DNA of 64,000 bases. Origin: Hymenobacter sp. HSC-4F20 (lineage in GTDB: Bacteria; Bacteroidota; Bacteroidia; Cytophagales; Hymenobacteraceae). The stretch spans positions 1,240,001 to 1,304,000 of the forward strand of contig NZ_JAHZTD010000002.1 of assembly GCF_019599275.1 (NCBI RefSeq). Direction: 5' to 3'. Below are positions 15,834-24,038 of the stretch, piece by piece. The position numbers and the translations under genes were made by a program. Position 1 is the first letter of the stretch. Each line of letters begins with the position of its first letter. The notes beneath the pieces were generated by a model. It was not told the origin of the DNA and did no database searches. It was given only the letters and a program-made list of their open reading frames with translations.

Positions 15834-17204
15834 ATGCTGTTTTATACTGTGATGAAGCCCCTCGTGCAGGTGGCCTTGCGCGTGTTTTTTCGCCAACTGG
15901 AAGTGCGCCACCCCGAGCGGCTGCGCATGCGCGGCCCCTTGCTCATCACCAGCAACCACCCCAACACCCTCATGGACCCGCTGGTTGCAGCCGTAAACCG
16001 CCGCCAGCCCATTGCCTTTCTGGCCAAGAGTACCTTTTTCAAGAACCCCATTTCGCGGGCCATTATGGAGTCGGGCAACTCCATTCCGATTTACCGTCGG
16101 CAAGACCTGGATACCGGGGCCGAAACCCTGACGCCCGCCCAGCTGGAAGCTCAAAACGAAAAAGCCTTCGGGCGGTGCTACGACTACTTCGATAAGGGCG
16201 GCACCATCATGATTTTCCCGGAGGGCACCAGCGTGTCGGAGCGGCGGCTGCGGCCGTTGAAAACCGGCGCGGCCCGCATTGCCCTGGGCGCGGAGGCCCG
16301 CCACGACTTTACCCTGGGCCTGCACATTCTGCCGCTGGGTATCAACTACTTCGATCCGCAGCGCTTCCGTTCCGATGTACTCCTGAACCTGGCCGAGCCC
16401 ATCCGGGTAGCCGATTACGCCGAGCAGTACCGCCAGAACCCCGAAGCCGCCGCCGATGTGCTGACCGAGGAAATCCGGCGGCGCATGGAGGCCCACCTCA
16501 TCATTACCCGCACCGATGAGGAAGACGAGCTGGTAACGCAGGTAGAGCGCACCTTCGGGCAGCACCTCATTCAGGACGACGAAGAAACCCTTTACGACAA
16601 CTTCCAGCTCAGCCGCACCCTCCTAAAAGCAGTGCGGTATTTCGAGGAGCACGATGCCAGCCGCATCAGCCAGGTGCAGGAGAAACTGCACGCCTACCAT
16701 CAGCAACTGGAACACCTGCGCCTCACTGACGAGGCCCTTGAATCCCGGCCGGGGGGTAGCACCCGGGCTAGTCGGGCGCTTGCGGCCGGGCTGCGCCTCG
16801 TGTTGGGGGCGCCGTTTTACCTCTATGGCGTCATCAACAACTACGTGCCTTACATTATCCCGTCGGTTATTGCCAAGCGTGCTACCAAGGATGTGGAGTT
16901 CGTGGCGCCCATTATGCTGGTGACGGGTATGCTCACGTTCACGCTGGCCTACGTGGGACAAACGGCCTTGGTGTACCACTTTACGCATAGCTGGCTTTGG
17001 GCCCTGCTGTACTTTATCAGCCTACCCCTGTCCGGGTTCTATGCTCTGAATTACTGGGGCAACTTGGCCAGCCGCCTGCGCCGTCTGCGGGCCCTGCGCC
17101 TGTTTCGTCAGCAGCGGCCCCTCATGGAAACCCTGTTACACCAGCGCACCGAACTTATCCGACTGATCCGCGAAGCACGAGCGGCGTATCTGGACAGAAA
17201 GTGA
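15834..17204 (+). CDS. Membrane-bound 1-acylglycerol-3-phosphate acyltransferase-like protein
   Basis: A 456-residue PlsC-family protein. The acyltransferase box NHPNTLMD (H-x4-D, catalytic) is near residue 40, 'KSTFFKNPISRAIMESGNSIPIYR' follows, and the glycerophosphate-binding motif 'IFPEGTSVSERRLRPLKTGAARIA' is near 130. The C-terminal third has several hydrophobic helices (from 'LVLGAPFYLYGVINNYVPYIIP' to 'LWALLYFISLPLSGFYALNYWG'). This longer membrane form of the family appears in Bacteroidota. It should acylate lysophospholipids or glycerol phosphate in the inner membrane. It has no clear operon partner. Confidence 0.88.
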   Translation: MLFYTVMKPLVQVALRVFFRQLEVRHPERLRMRGPLLITSNHPNTLMDPLVAAVNRRQPIAFLAKSTFFKNPISRAIMESGNSIPIYRRQDLDTGAETLTPAQLEAQNEKAFGRCYDYFDKGGTIMIFPEGTSVSERRLRPLKTGAARIALGAEARHDFTLGLHILPLGINYFDPQRFRSDVLLNLAEPIRVADYAEQYRQNPEAAADVLTEEIRRRMEAHLIITRTDEEDELVTQVERTFGQHLIQDDEETLYDNFQLSRTLLKAVRYFEEHDASRISQVQEKLHAYHQQLEHLRLTDEALESRPGGSTRASRALAAGLRLVLGAPFYLYGVINNYVPYIIPSVIAKRATKDVEFVAPIMLVTGMLTFTLAYVGQTALVYHFTHSWLWALLYFISLPLSGFYALNYWGNLASRLRRLRALRLFRQQRPLMETLLHQRTELIRLIREARAAYLDRK

Positions 17205-17347
17205 GTAGATGAGGGCGTGAAGAAGCGCCGCCTGAATAGGAAATAGTAGTCAGCTTGAGCGGTACTGCAATGCTTTTACTGCTGCCAGCGGGGTAGCAGC
17301 TAATGGCCTTCCGCAGAAGCTTTCTTCTTCTTTCACCTTCCAATGCC

Positions 17348-17941
17348 TTATTTCAGCCCCGCCCCCAAAGTCAGGACATCCGGTAGGCGAAGGGAGCGGT
17401 TGGTAAGCAAACTTACCAGGTGCAAGTCGTTGGTGCTCAACTCAGAGTATAAACTGGTGAAGCGTGGAGCTGAGCCGGGGCGCGGGTCGAGGTAGGAAAG
17501 CCGCAGGCCAACCAAAGCTCCTACCCGCACCGCCGACGACCACCAGTAATAGCCGGGGCGGTAGCGGCCCGCCGTGTTGTTTGTCAGGAAGAACTGACGG
17601 CCCGTGGTGTAATTCACCATTGCCCCCAGCGTAACCGGAGTCACCTGCCAACGAGAATGCCCCAAAGTAGGTGCAAAGGGCAAGTAGGTAGCTTTCAGAG
17701 TGAAAATGGCCAAGGCCTTGCCCCCGCTCAGCCGATGAGGCAGGTAGCCCACCAGCAGCTCCGGCTCCAGCCGCTGGTGCGCCACCCGGTAGCCGCCGCC
17801 CAGTGCTACCAGCCCGGTGCCTCCGGCCACGTGCAGGCTCAGGAAGAACGGCCCGGCCGGTGCTACCCCCGAGGATTGCGCCTGTAAAGCGCCGGGTGCA
17901 AGCGCGCACACCAGCCACAACCACTTAGCTTTCTGCCCCAT
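17348..17941 (-). CDS. Outer-membrane barrel-like protein, copy A of a duplicated pair
   Basis: A 197-residue exported protein (signal peptide ending ...PGALQAQ) with alternating strands. It is clearly paralogous to the product at 18803-19459: both share 'GGxGxVxxGxGY', 'LxxGYxPxxxxGxxLxIxxxKxxYxPxxxxLG', 'RxGYYWxSxxxRVGxLxGxRLSY' and end in 'LSPADILTLSLGLKLDI' or its variant 'LRLPDVLTLGAGLK'. Function unknown; barrel topology is inferred. Its ATG lies 17 bases inside the end of the lipoprotein phosphoesterase gene, so the two are coupled. The same order is repeated just upstream. Confidence 0.75.
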   Translation of the reverse strand: MGQKAKWLWLVCALAPGALQAQSSGVAPAGPFFLSLHVAGGTGLVALGGGYRVAHQRLEPELLVGYLPHRLSGGKALAIFTLKATYLPFAPTLGHSRWQVTPVTLGAMVNYTTGRQFFLTNNTAGRYRPGYYWWSSAVRVGALVGLRLSYLDPRPGSAPRFTSLYSELSTNDLHLVSLLTNRSLRLPDVLTLGAGLK

Positions 17942-18740
17942 ACACCACGGTTTCGAGGCGAAATTGCCGGTGGCCCCACATCGTCAGGATGTGGTAGCGG
18001 TGCTTTTCGAGGCTGTAGGTAGTCAGGTAAGTAATGCCGTCGTGGAAGGGCTGGGCGGCAGTGTAGCGGTGCACGTGGCCACTCAGATGCAAAACCAGGT
18101 TGGGGCAGGCGCGCAGGGTAGCGGCGTAGCCCTGCACCAGCGCCGGGTCAAAGTCTTCGTCCGTAGGGGGCACATGGCTGACCACTACGGTGCGAGCCGC
18201 CGTATCCGCCAGTTGCCGACGCAGCCAGGCTAGGTCGGGCACCTGCCGCCCAAAGCCATATTCCCGCCCATTGGTATCAAGGCAAACGAAGCGGGTGCCT
18301 TTGTAAAGAAAGGAGTAGTTCAGCGGACCATATACCTGCTGATACACGGCCCGGCCATTGCCTACCACATCATGATTGCCGATAACGGTGAGGTAGGGCA
18401 CCCGCAACCTTTGGAGCCGCTGGTTTACCCACCGAAATTCCCGCAGCAGGCCAAAGTCGGAAATGTCGCCGGCTACGAGCACGAAGTCGATGCCCCGCTG
18501 CTGGTTGACACTGGCCACGAACTGCTCCGTCTCGTCGTAGAACCGCTGCGTATCTCCCACAAAAACGAAGCGCACCGTATCACCCAGGCTCGGGCCAGCG
18601 GTAGCCAGCTGGCGCAGGTTGCGGCTGGTTAGGTTGCGCTCCGCCACCGGCACGTAGGTCTGGTTGGGGCTGAACTCTACCAGCTGGCAGCTAGCCAGGA
18701 AGAGGGCTAGTGCCCCACTAAGCAGGTAGCTCTGACGCAT
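17925..18740 (-). CDS. Lipoprotein calcineurin-like metallophosphoesterase, copy A
   Basis: A 271-residue predicted lipoprotein: the signal ends in a lipobox LASC with Cys at about residue 18. The metallophosphoesterase motifs are 'FVFVGDTQRF', 'VLVAGDISDFG', 'VIGNHDVVGNG', 'VVVSHVPP' and 'LHLSGHVHRYT'. The first motif has Gln where most calcineurin-like enzymes have His (D-x-H), and the paralogue at 19459-20286 shares this change. The enzyme would hydrolyse a phosphoester on the periplasmic side or outer surface. Substrate unknown. It precedes and overlaps the barrel-like gene. Confidence 0.87.
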   Translation of the reverse strand: MRQSYLLSGALALFLASCQLVEFSPNQTYVPVAERNLTSRNLRQLATAGPSLGDTVRFVFVGDTQRFYDETEQFVASVNQQRGIDFVLVAGDISDFGLLREFRWVNQRLQRLRVPYLTVIGNHDVVGNGRAVYQQVYGPLNYSFLYKGTRFVCLDTNGREYGFGRQVPDLAWLRRQLADTAARTVVVSHVPPTDEDFDPALVQGYAATLRACPNLVLHLSGHVHRYTAAQPFHDGITYLTTYSLEKHRYHILTMWGHRQFRLETVVYGAES

Positions 18741-18802
18741 AAGCAGGTACGAACGGAAGCGTACACGAAAGCCGCCGGGGCTTTTCTGGCCCCGGCAGCA
18801 AC

Positions 18803-19459
18803 TTAAATATCCAGCTTCAGGCCCAGGCTTAGGGTCAGAATATCAGCCGGCGACAAGCCCTTCATGTTTTGTACGTAGCTGAGGATGTACAAGTCATTGG
18901 ACCCCAACTCGTAATAAGCCGACAGATTGCGCGCCCGGCCCTTTGCCGTGGGGGGCAGGGCGTAGCTCAGGCGGCTACCCAACAGGGGCCCTACCCGCGT
19001 ATCGGTCGAGAACCAGTAGTAGCCGCGGTAATACTGGTTGGGCTCCTCATCGTTAAGGGTGCCGTGGGTGTAGCTAAGGTAGCCACCTACCATCAGGGGC
19101 TTGATGGCCCACTTCTGCGTCTTGCCCAGAGGTAGCGTCCAGGGCGAATACAGGAGCTTGGCGGAGTAGATGGACAGGCGGGAACCGGCGTACTTGCGGG
19201 GCACGTAACCGATGAGAATATCCAGGTCGAGGCGGTCTTTAAGCGAGTAGCCTGCTCCCACGGATACCATGCCCAGGCCACCGCCGGTTTGGGCCAGTAC
19301 GTGGCGGGGGCGGTACCAGGGCAAGGACTCAGTCGGAGCCTGGTTTCGGCTGGCGGGGGGGGTAGTACCCACCGTATCGGGGGCGGCGGGGGTGAAGGGG
19401 CTGGCAAAAGTGGCCAGCGGCGCGGCCACCAGGGCGGCCAGGAGTAGTCGCTGTACCAT
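18803..19459 (-). CDS. Outer-membrane barrel-like protein, copy B of a duplicated pair
   Basis: A 218-residue exported protein, paralogous to the 17348-17941 product. The start at 19459 was chosen because its ATG overlaps the stop of the upstream phosphoesterase by one base (TAATG on the minus strand) and yields a clean signal peptide, MVQRLLLAALVAAPLATFAS; a start 42 bases earlier would add a polar extension. The sequence has barrel-like strands including 'GGGLGMVSVGAGY', 'DILIGYVPRKYAGSRLSIYS' and 'RGYYWFSTDTRVGPLLGSRLSY'. Function unknown. Confidence 0.75.
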   Translation of the reverse strand: MVQRLLLAALVAAPLATFASPFTPAAPDTVGTTPPASRNQAPTESLPWYRPRHVLAQTGGGLGMVSVGAGYSLKDRLDLDILIGYVPRKYAGSRLSIYSAKLLYSPWTLPLGKTQKWAIKPLMVGGYLSYTHGTLNDEEPNQYYRGYYWFSTDTRVGPLLGSRLSYALPPTAKGRARNLSAYYELGSNDLYILSYVQNMKGLSPADILTLSLGLKLDI

Positions 19460-20286
19460 TAGAACTGTACTTTTTTCAGCCGAAACTGTTTGTCGCCCCA
19501 CACCGTCACGATGACGTACTGGCGTTTCTCGAAGCCGTAGGAGTTGATGTAGGTCACGCCATCGTTGAAGGGCTCTCCAATGCTGAAATCGTGGCGGTGT
19601 CCGTTCATTTCGAAGGCCAGGCGCGGGTCGTTGCGCAGCGCGGTTATGTAGGCCTCACGCACGGCCGGGTCGAAATCCTCGTCCTGGGGCGGCACGTGGG
19701 AAATGATGACGTGCCGACGAGTTGATGCGTCCTGCAGCTCGCTGCTTACCCACGACATATTCGGAATTTTCCCGTCGAAGTTGTACTCGCGGCCGTTGGT
19801 ATCGGTCATGATGAACTTCGTATCGGCGTAGGTAAAGGAGTAGTTCAGCGGGCCGAAGATTTCCTCGTACGCCTTGCGGCCGTTGCCTACGGAGTCGTGG
19901 TTGCCGATAACCGTTACGTAGGGCACCTTCAGCTTGCGCAGCTGGTCATCAACCCAGCGCATTTCGCGGCCAAAACCGAAGTCGGAAATATCACCGGCCA
20001 CAATCAGGAACTGAATGCCCGCCTGCTGATTCACGCTTTTCACCAGGTCTTCGGCCTCATTGTAGAAGCGCTGGGAGTCGCCGGTAAAAACAAAGCGCAG
20101 GGTGTCGCCGGCGGGCAGGGGGCTTTGGGTTAAGCGGGCCAGGTTTTTGGCCGTCAGGTCTTGCTGCCGTTCCGGGGAGCGGTGGTCGTTGGGACTAAAC
20201 TCCAGCATTTCGCAACCGCCGAGCAGTAGCGCAGCGGTGGTGGGCAGGAGAGTACGAATGGGAAAGTTTCGGAGAAATGAGCGCAT
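19459..20286 (-). CDS. Lipoprotein calcineurin-like metallophosphoesterase, copy B
   Basis: A 275-residue lipoprotein starting MRSFLRNFPIRTLLPTTAAL with a lipobox LLGGC; the eight-residue upstream extension in the open frame is disregarded. Phosphoesterase motifs: 'FVFTGDSQRF' (Gln replacing His in motif I), 'LIVAGDISDFG', 'VIGNHDSVGNG', 'VIISHVPPQDEDFDP' and 'FEMNGHRHDF'. It aligns along its whole length with the copy at 17925-18740: both continue from the lipid-bearing Cys with 'xLxEFSPN' and contain 'FGPLNYSF' or 'YGPLNYSF' and 'DTNGREY'. First gene of the duplicated minus-strand block. Confidence 0.88.
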   Translation of the reverse strand: MRSFLRNFPIRTLLPTTAALLLGGCEMLEFSPNDHRSPERQQDLTAKNLARLTQSPLPAGDTLRFVFTGDSQRFYNEAEDLVKSVNQQAGIQFLIVAGDISDFGFGREMRWVDDQLRKLKVPYVTVIGNHDSVGNGRKAYEEIFGPLNYSFTYADTKFIMTDTNGREYNFDGKIPNMSWVSSELQDASTRRHVIISHVPPQDEDFDPAVREAYITALRNDPRLAFEMNGHRHDFSIGEPFNDGVTYINSYGFEKRQYVIVTVWGDKQFRLKKVQF

Positions 20287-20378
20287 AAGCCTCAGCACAA
20301 AAAACAACAATCAGAAGAAGTACCCGGCGGGATAGTTCCGGCGCTATATACCAAGCAAGCCCCCCATTTGTTGAGCTT

Positions 20379-20413
20379 AAAAAGGCATTAAAACCGACTA
20401 TAAAGGCCTTTTT
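20379..20413 (-). terminator. Intrinsic terminator after the response regulator/flavoprotein gene
   Basis: AAAAAGGC (20379-20386) and GCCTTTTT (20406-20413) form an A/T-capped stem; on the minus strand the stem runs into TTTTTAA. It lies about 130 bases past the flavoprotein stop, and could also stop plus-strand transcription. Confidence 0.55.
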
Positions 20414-20541
20414 ATCTGAAGTGTTTCCGGTGTGAACCGCTATTCCAGCGCACCTGCCGTTAAAATTCAGTGGTAAGGGAGGGAGAGAAAAAGTGTGAGT
20501 TTCCAACAAAAACCTCTGACCCAATATGGGACGCCTTGAGC

Positions 20542-22197
20542 CTACTCGTCGAGGTACTGGTGCACGAACTTGATGGCCATGCTTCCCTCTCCCACTGCCG
20601 AAGCCACCCGGGCCATAGCGCCCGCCCGACTGTCGCCGGCGGCAAACACGCCGGGCACGCAGGTTTCGAGGAGGTAGGGCTCCCGCCGCGGATGCTTCCA
20701 GGAGGTAGCATAGCGCGGGTCGATGACCAGGTCGCGCCCGGTGAGCACAAAGCCTTTCGCGTCGCAGACGATGGTGTGGCACACCCATTCGGTGCTGGGT
20801 TTGGCCCCAATAAACACGAACAGGGCCCGGGCCGGCCGCCGCTCCAGCTGGCCCTCGCGGCTCAGAACAACCTCTTCCAGGTGGTCGTCGCCGCATACTT
20901 CGGCTACCTCCGTGAAGGGCAGCAACTCAATGTTAGGCGTTTGGCCAATTTGCTCGATAAGGTACGCCGACATGGAAGCCGCCAGGTTCGCCCCTCGAAT
21001 CACGATGTAAACTCGCCGGGCGTAGGTAGCCAGGTACATGGCAGCTTGCCCCGCCGAGTTGCCCCCGCCCACGATGTACACGTCCTGCTCCTGGCAGGTG
21101 CGGGCCTCCGTGCGGGCCGCGCCGTAGTACACGCCCGCCCCGCTCAGGCGGTCCATGCCCGGCGCCGACAACGTGCGGTAGCTGACCCCGGTAGTCAGGA
21201 CCACGGCCCGGGTTTGCACTTTGCTACCGTCGCTCAGGGTCAGCACCTTATAGCCATCCTGCACGCACATATCTACTACCTCCTGCGGGGCCAGCAACTC
21301 GGCGCCGAGGCGCACGGCTTGGGCCCAGGCCCGGTGCGCCAGCTCGCTGCCGCTAAGCCCCGTTGGGAAGCCTAGGTAGTTCTCGATGCGGGAGCTAGTG
21401 CCGGCTTGTCCGCCGGGGGCCTGGCGCTCTATCACCAGGGTTTTCAGCCCCTCAGAGGCTCCGTACACGGCTGCTGCCAGCCCGGCCGGTCCCGCCCCAA
21501 TTACCACTACATCGTACAGATCCTGAGAGGCTTGCACCGTGAGGCCGATGCGGGTAGCAACTTCTGTGGCCGAGGGGTTTGGCAGAGCCGTGCCATCTTC
21601 CAGCACTACCACTGGCAAGTCGCTCGGGGTTAGCCCTTTCTGAGCCAGCAGCGCCTGCGCCTCCGAGTCCGTCTCGAAATCAAGCCACTGGTAGCCAATG
21701 AGGTAGCCAGCCAGAAAGTCCTTGAGGTCGTGGGAGCGGGGCGACCATTGAAACCCAATGAGGCGCACCCCACGGAAGGCCGGCTTGTAGGTTGCTTCCC
21801 AGGCCCGCAGCAAATCGTGGAGGGTGGGGTACAAGAGCTGCTGGGGCGGGTCCCAGGGCTTCATGAGGTAGTGGTCGAGGCGGGCCGAGTTGATGGCTCG
21901 AATGGCCGCTTCCGTGTCGGCGTAGGCGGTGAGCAGCACGCGCTTGGCATCGGGGTAGAGCTGCCGGGCCTCGGTTAGTACTTCCACTCCTTCGAGGTCG
22001 GGCATGCGTTGGTCGGCCAGAATCAGGGCCAGAGGCTCCTCACGCTCCTTCAACTCCCGAATGGTAGCCACCGCCTCCTGGCCCGAGCCGGCCCGTAAGA
22101 CCCGATAGTCGCGCCGAAACTCCTGGCGCAAGTCCCGGTCGATGGCACTTAGTACCTGCGGATCATCATCAACGCAGAGCAGAACAGGCTTTTTCAT
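20542..22197 (-). CDS. Response regulator receiver fused to thioredoxin-reductase-like flavoprotein
   Basis: A 551-residue two-part protein. Residues 1-130 are a receiver domain with the acidic pair in 'LLCVDDDPQVL', phosphoacceptor Asp in 'LILADQRMPDLEG', 'LLTAYADTEAAI' and the conserved Lys in 'LMKPWDPPQQ'. A thioredoxin-like linker region follows. From about residue 230 comes an FAD/NAD(P)H domain: 'DVVVIGAGPAGLAAAVYGASEG', 'IENYLGFPTGLSG' and 'DVYIVGGGNSAGQAAMYLA'. The redox-active C-x2-C of true thioredoxin reductases is absent: the place reads 'YYGAARTEARTCQEQ'. A kinase gene lies just upstream on the same strand, suggesting a redox-linked two-component unit. Confidence 0.88.
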   Translation of the reverse strand: MKKPVLLCVDDDPQVLSAIDRDLRQEFRRDYRVLRAGSGQEAVATIRELKEREEPLALILADQRMPDLEGVEVLTEARQLYPDAKRVLLTAYADTEAAIRAINSARLDHYLMKPWDPPQQLLYPTLHDLLRAWEATYKPAFRGVRLIGFQWSPRSHDLKDFLAGYLIGYQWLDFETDSEAQALLAQKGLTPSDLPVVVLEDGTALPNPSATEVATRIGLTVQASQDLYDVVVIGAGPAGLAAAVYGASEGLKTLVIERQAPGGQAGTSSRIENYLGFPTGLSGSELAHRAWAQAVRLGAELLAPQEVVDMCVQDGYKVLTLSDGSKVQTRAVVLTTGVSYRTLSAPGMDRLSGAGVYYGAARTEARTCQEQDVYIVGGGNSAGQAAMYLATYARRVYIVIRGANLAASMSAYLIEQIGQTPNIELLPFTEVAEVCGDDHLEEVVLSREGQLERRPARALFVFIGAKPSTEWVCHTIVCDAKGFVLTGRDLVIDPRYATSWKHPRREPYLLETCVPGVFAAGDSRAGAMARVASAVGEGSMAIKFVHQYLDE

Positions 22198-22448
22198 GCA
22201 GGTAGCTATATAATAGAATGGGTTAAACCTGGCTTAAAGTAACCACCAGATACCAGTATCACGTGCACGGGTTCCTCGCGGCTATTTCTCCCGCGCGTAA
22301 GCAAAGAGCCGTGGCTACGTTGGTGCTCCCCCGGAACACTCCCAGGCAGAGGTCCGTTGCTACCCCCCGCAATGACAGGAACCCCGCGCGACGTACGGCT
22401 TCGCTTTCTACCAAGTGGTGTGATATTTTCAGCAGAGAAGTTGACGGC

Positions 22449-23855
22449 TCAGCTTCTCTGCTGTGCTACCGGCAGCCACACCCCAAACTCCGTGTGGCCC
22501 GGCACCGACTGCACATCGAGGCGGCCGCCGTGCTGCTCCACAATCCGCAGGGCAATATCGAGCCCAAGACCGGTGCCTTCGCCGGCCGCTTTAGTGGTGA
22601 AAAACGGCTCCATGATGCGGGGGAGCACCTCGGGCGGAATACCGGGGCCATTATCGATGATGAACACGCGCACGAAGTCGCCCTCCTGGCGGGTACGCAC
22701 GGTTATTTCGCCGCCGGGGGGTAGGGCATCAATGGCGTTGTCGAGCAGGTTCGTCCAGACTTGGTTGAGGCTACTGACCTGACCTCGCACCAGCGGCAGC
22801 GCCGGGGCATAGTCGCGAGTCACCGTGACTTTCTCCTCGCGCAGGCAGTAGCTCAGAATGTTAAGGGTGCTATCGAGGCCGTCGTGCACTTGGAGGGGCG
22901 CAAAGTCGCCGCCCCGATCCATATGACTGTAGGTCTTTACGTTAGCTACCAGGGTAGTAATGCGGCTGCCCGCCTCTTGCACGTCCAGCACCAGGCGGCG
23001 GGTAGTTAGCTGCCCTTCGAGCCAGCTTAGGGCAGCGGGGCGGGCGGCTTCGGGCATCGCCTCTATCACCGGCTCCAGGGTAGCCAGGGTCAGGCCCGCA
23101 TCGAGCAGGCCGGCGGCCAACTGGTAGCCATCGGGCACCTGCTGCGCTTCCAGCCAATCGGCCAGCTCATCCTCGGCATCGGCCCGGGCCAGCGCCGACC
23201 GAGCCGGCGGGGTGGCGGCTATCGGGGCCGTTGCTAGGTGGGCCAGGGCCGCCAGCGCCTCCGGACTAGGGCAGTGTCGCACGAGCTCCTGTAGCAGCGC
23301 AGGCTTGGCCTGCAGCAGAGTAGCCAGGTTTTCGGCGGCGCGCATAATGGCGGCGGCGGGGTTGTTGAGCTCGTGCGCCAAGCCTGCGGAAAGCTTACCC
23401 AAGGCCCGCAGCTTATCGTCGCGCTCCTGGGTGCGGGCCTCCTGCCGGGCCCGGTCGCTCATCAAGCCTACCAGGCGCTGCACCAGCTCGGGGCTTACGT
23501 GCTCCAGCTCGGGGAACAGGTTGCGGTGCAGCAGAAACACTTCTGTTTCGCCTACTGCCACGCCCGTGCCCTGAATTATGCGCAGACGAGAATAGGGCAA
23601 TACGCCACTGATTTGTCCGGCCTCGATGCGGAAGGCGGGCTCCCGGTTGCCGTGGCGCACGGCGTAAAACTGCAGGCTGCCGCGCAGCAACGCTACCATA
23701 AATTCGGCCTCGTCGCCGGGCTGCATAATGGTGTCGTTGGAAGCGTACGTGCGCCGCTCTCCGTGGCTGGCGAGCCACTCCAGGGTAGCAAGGGGCAAGT
23801 CGGCGAAGGTGTCAATGCGCGTAAGGTCGGCGGGGAGTACAGGCGAAATGAGCAT
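22449..23855 (-). CDS. Sensor histidine kinase with N-terminal cyclic-nucleotide-binding domain
   Basis: A 468-residue protein without membrane segments. The first 130 residues resemble a cNMP-binding/Crp-type beta-roll (RTYASNDTIMQPGDEAEFMVALLRGSLQFYAV). The kinase core has the H-box 'GKLSAGLAHELNNPAAAIMRAAENL', N-box 'VWTNLLDNAIDALPPGG', G1 'FIIDNGPGIPPEV', F-box 'FFTTKAAGEGTGLGLDIALRIV' and ends in 'VPGHTEFGVWLPV'. It would phosphorylate the receiver of the downstream flavoprotein 251 bases away; the pairing is inferred from order. The signal could be a cyclic nucleotide, but the binding residues were not checked. Confidence 0.88.
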   Translation of the reverse strand: MLISPVLPADLTRIDTFADLPLATLEWLASHGERRTYASNDTIMQPGDEAEFMVALLRGSLQFYAVRHGNREPAFRIEAGQISGVLPYSRLRIIQGTGVAVGETEVFLLHRNLFPELEHVSPELVQRLVGLMSDRARQEARTQERDDKLRALGKLSAGLAHELNNPAAAIMRAAENLATLLQAKPALLQELVRHCPSPEALAALAHLATAPIAATPPARSALARADAEDELADWLEAQQVPDGYQLAAGLLDAGLTLATLEPVIEAMPEAARPAALSWLEGQLTTRRLVLDVQEAGSRITTLVANVKTYSHMDRGGDFAPLQVHDGLDSTLNILSYCLREEKVTVTRDYAPALPLVRGQVSSLNQVWTNLLDNAIDALPPGGEITVRTRQEGDFVRVFIIDNGPGIPPEVLPRIMEPFFTTKAAGEGTGLGLDIALRIVEQHGGRLDVQSVPGHTEFGVWLPVAQQRS

Positions 23856-23973
23856 AACACACGGCAGTAAGGACAGCGGGAAGGCAACTTAGCTGGTTTC
23901 GGCGAGGTAATACCGGCGCTTAAAGCTAGGCGTTCCTCCCGTAGTCGGCGCACTGGGCAGGTTCTTCACCGAC

Positions 23974-24007
23974 GAGGGCCAGGCTTTCCTCAGAAAACCT
24001 GGCCCTC
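23974..24007 (-). terminator. Hairpin after the T9SS lectin-like gene
   Basis: GAGGGCCAGG (23974-23983) and CCTGGCCCTC (23998-24007), with an inner TTTC/GAAA, form a strong stem 32 bases past the gene's stop. No T-run. Confidence 0.5.
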
Positions 24008-24038
24008 AGTTGGCTGAAACGGGCGGCACTGCCCTTCT

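Noticed and set aside
20542..22197. Naming the flavoprotein thioredoxin reductase
   Set aside because: The C-x2-C redox centre is missing, so the activity name would be wrong.
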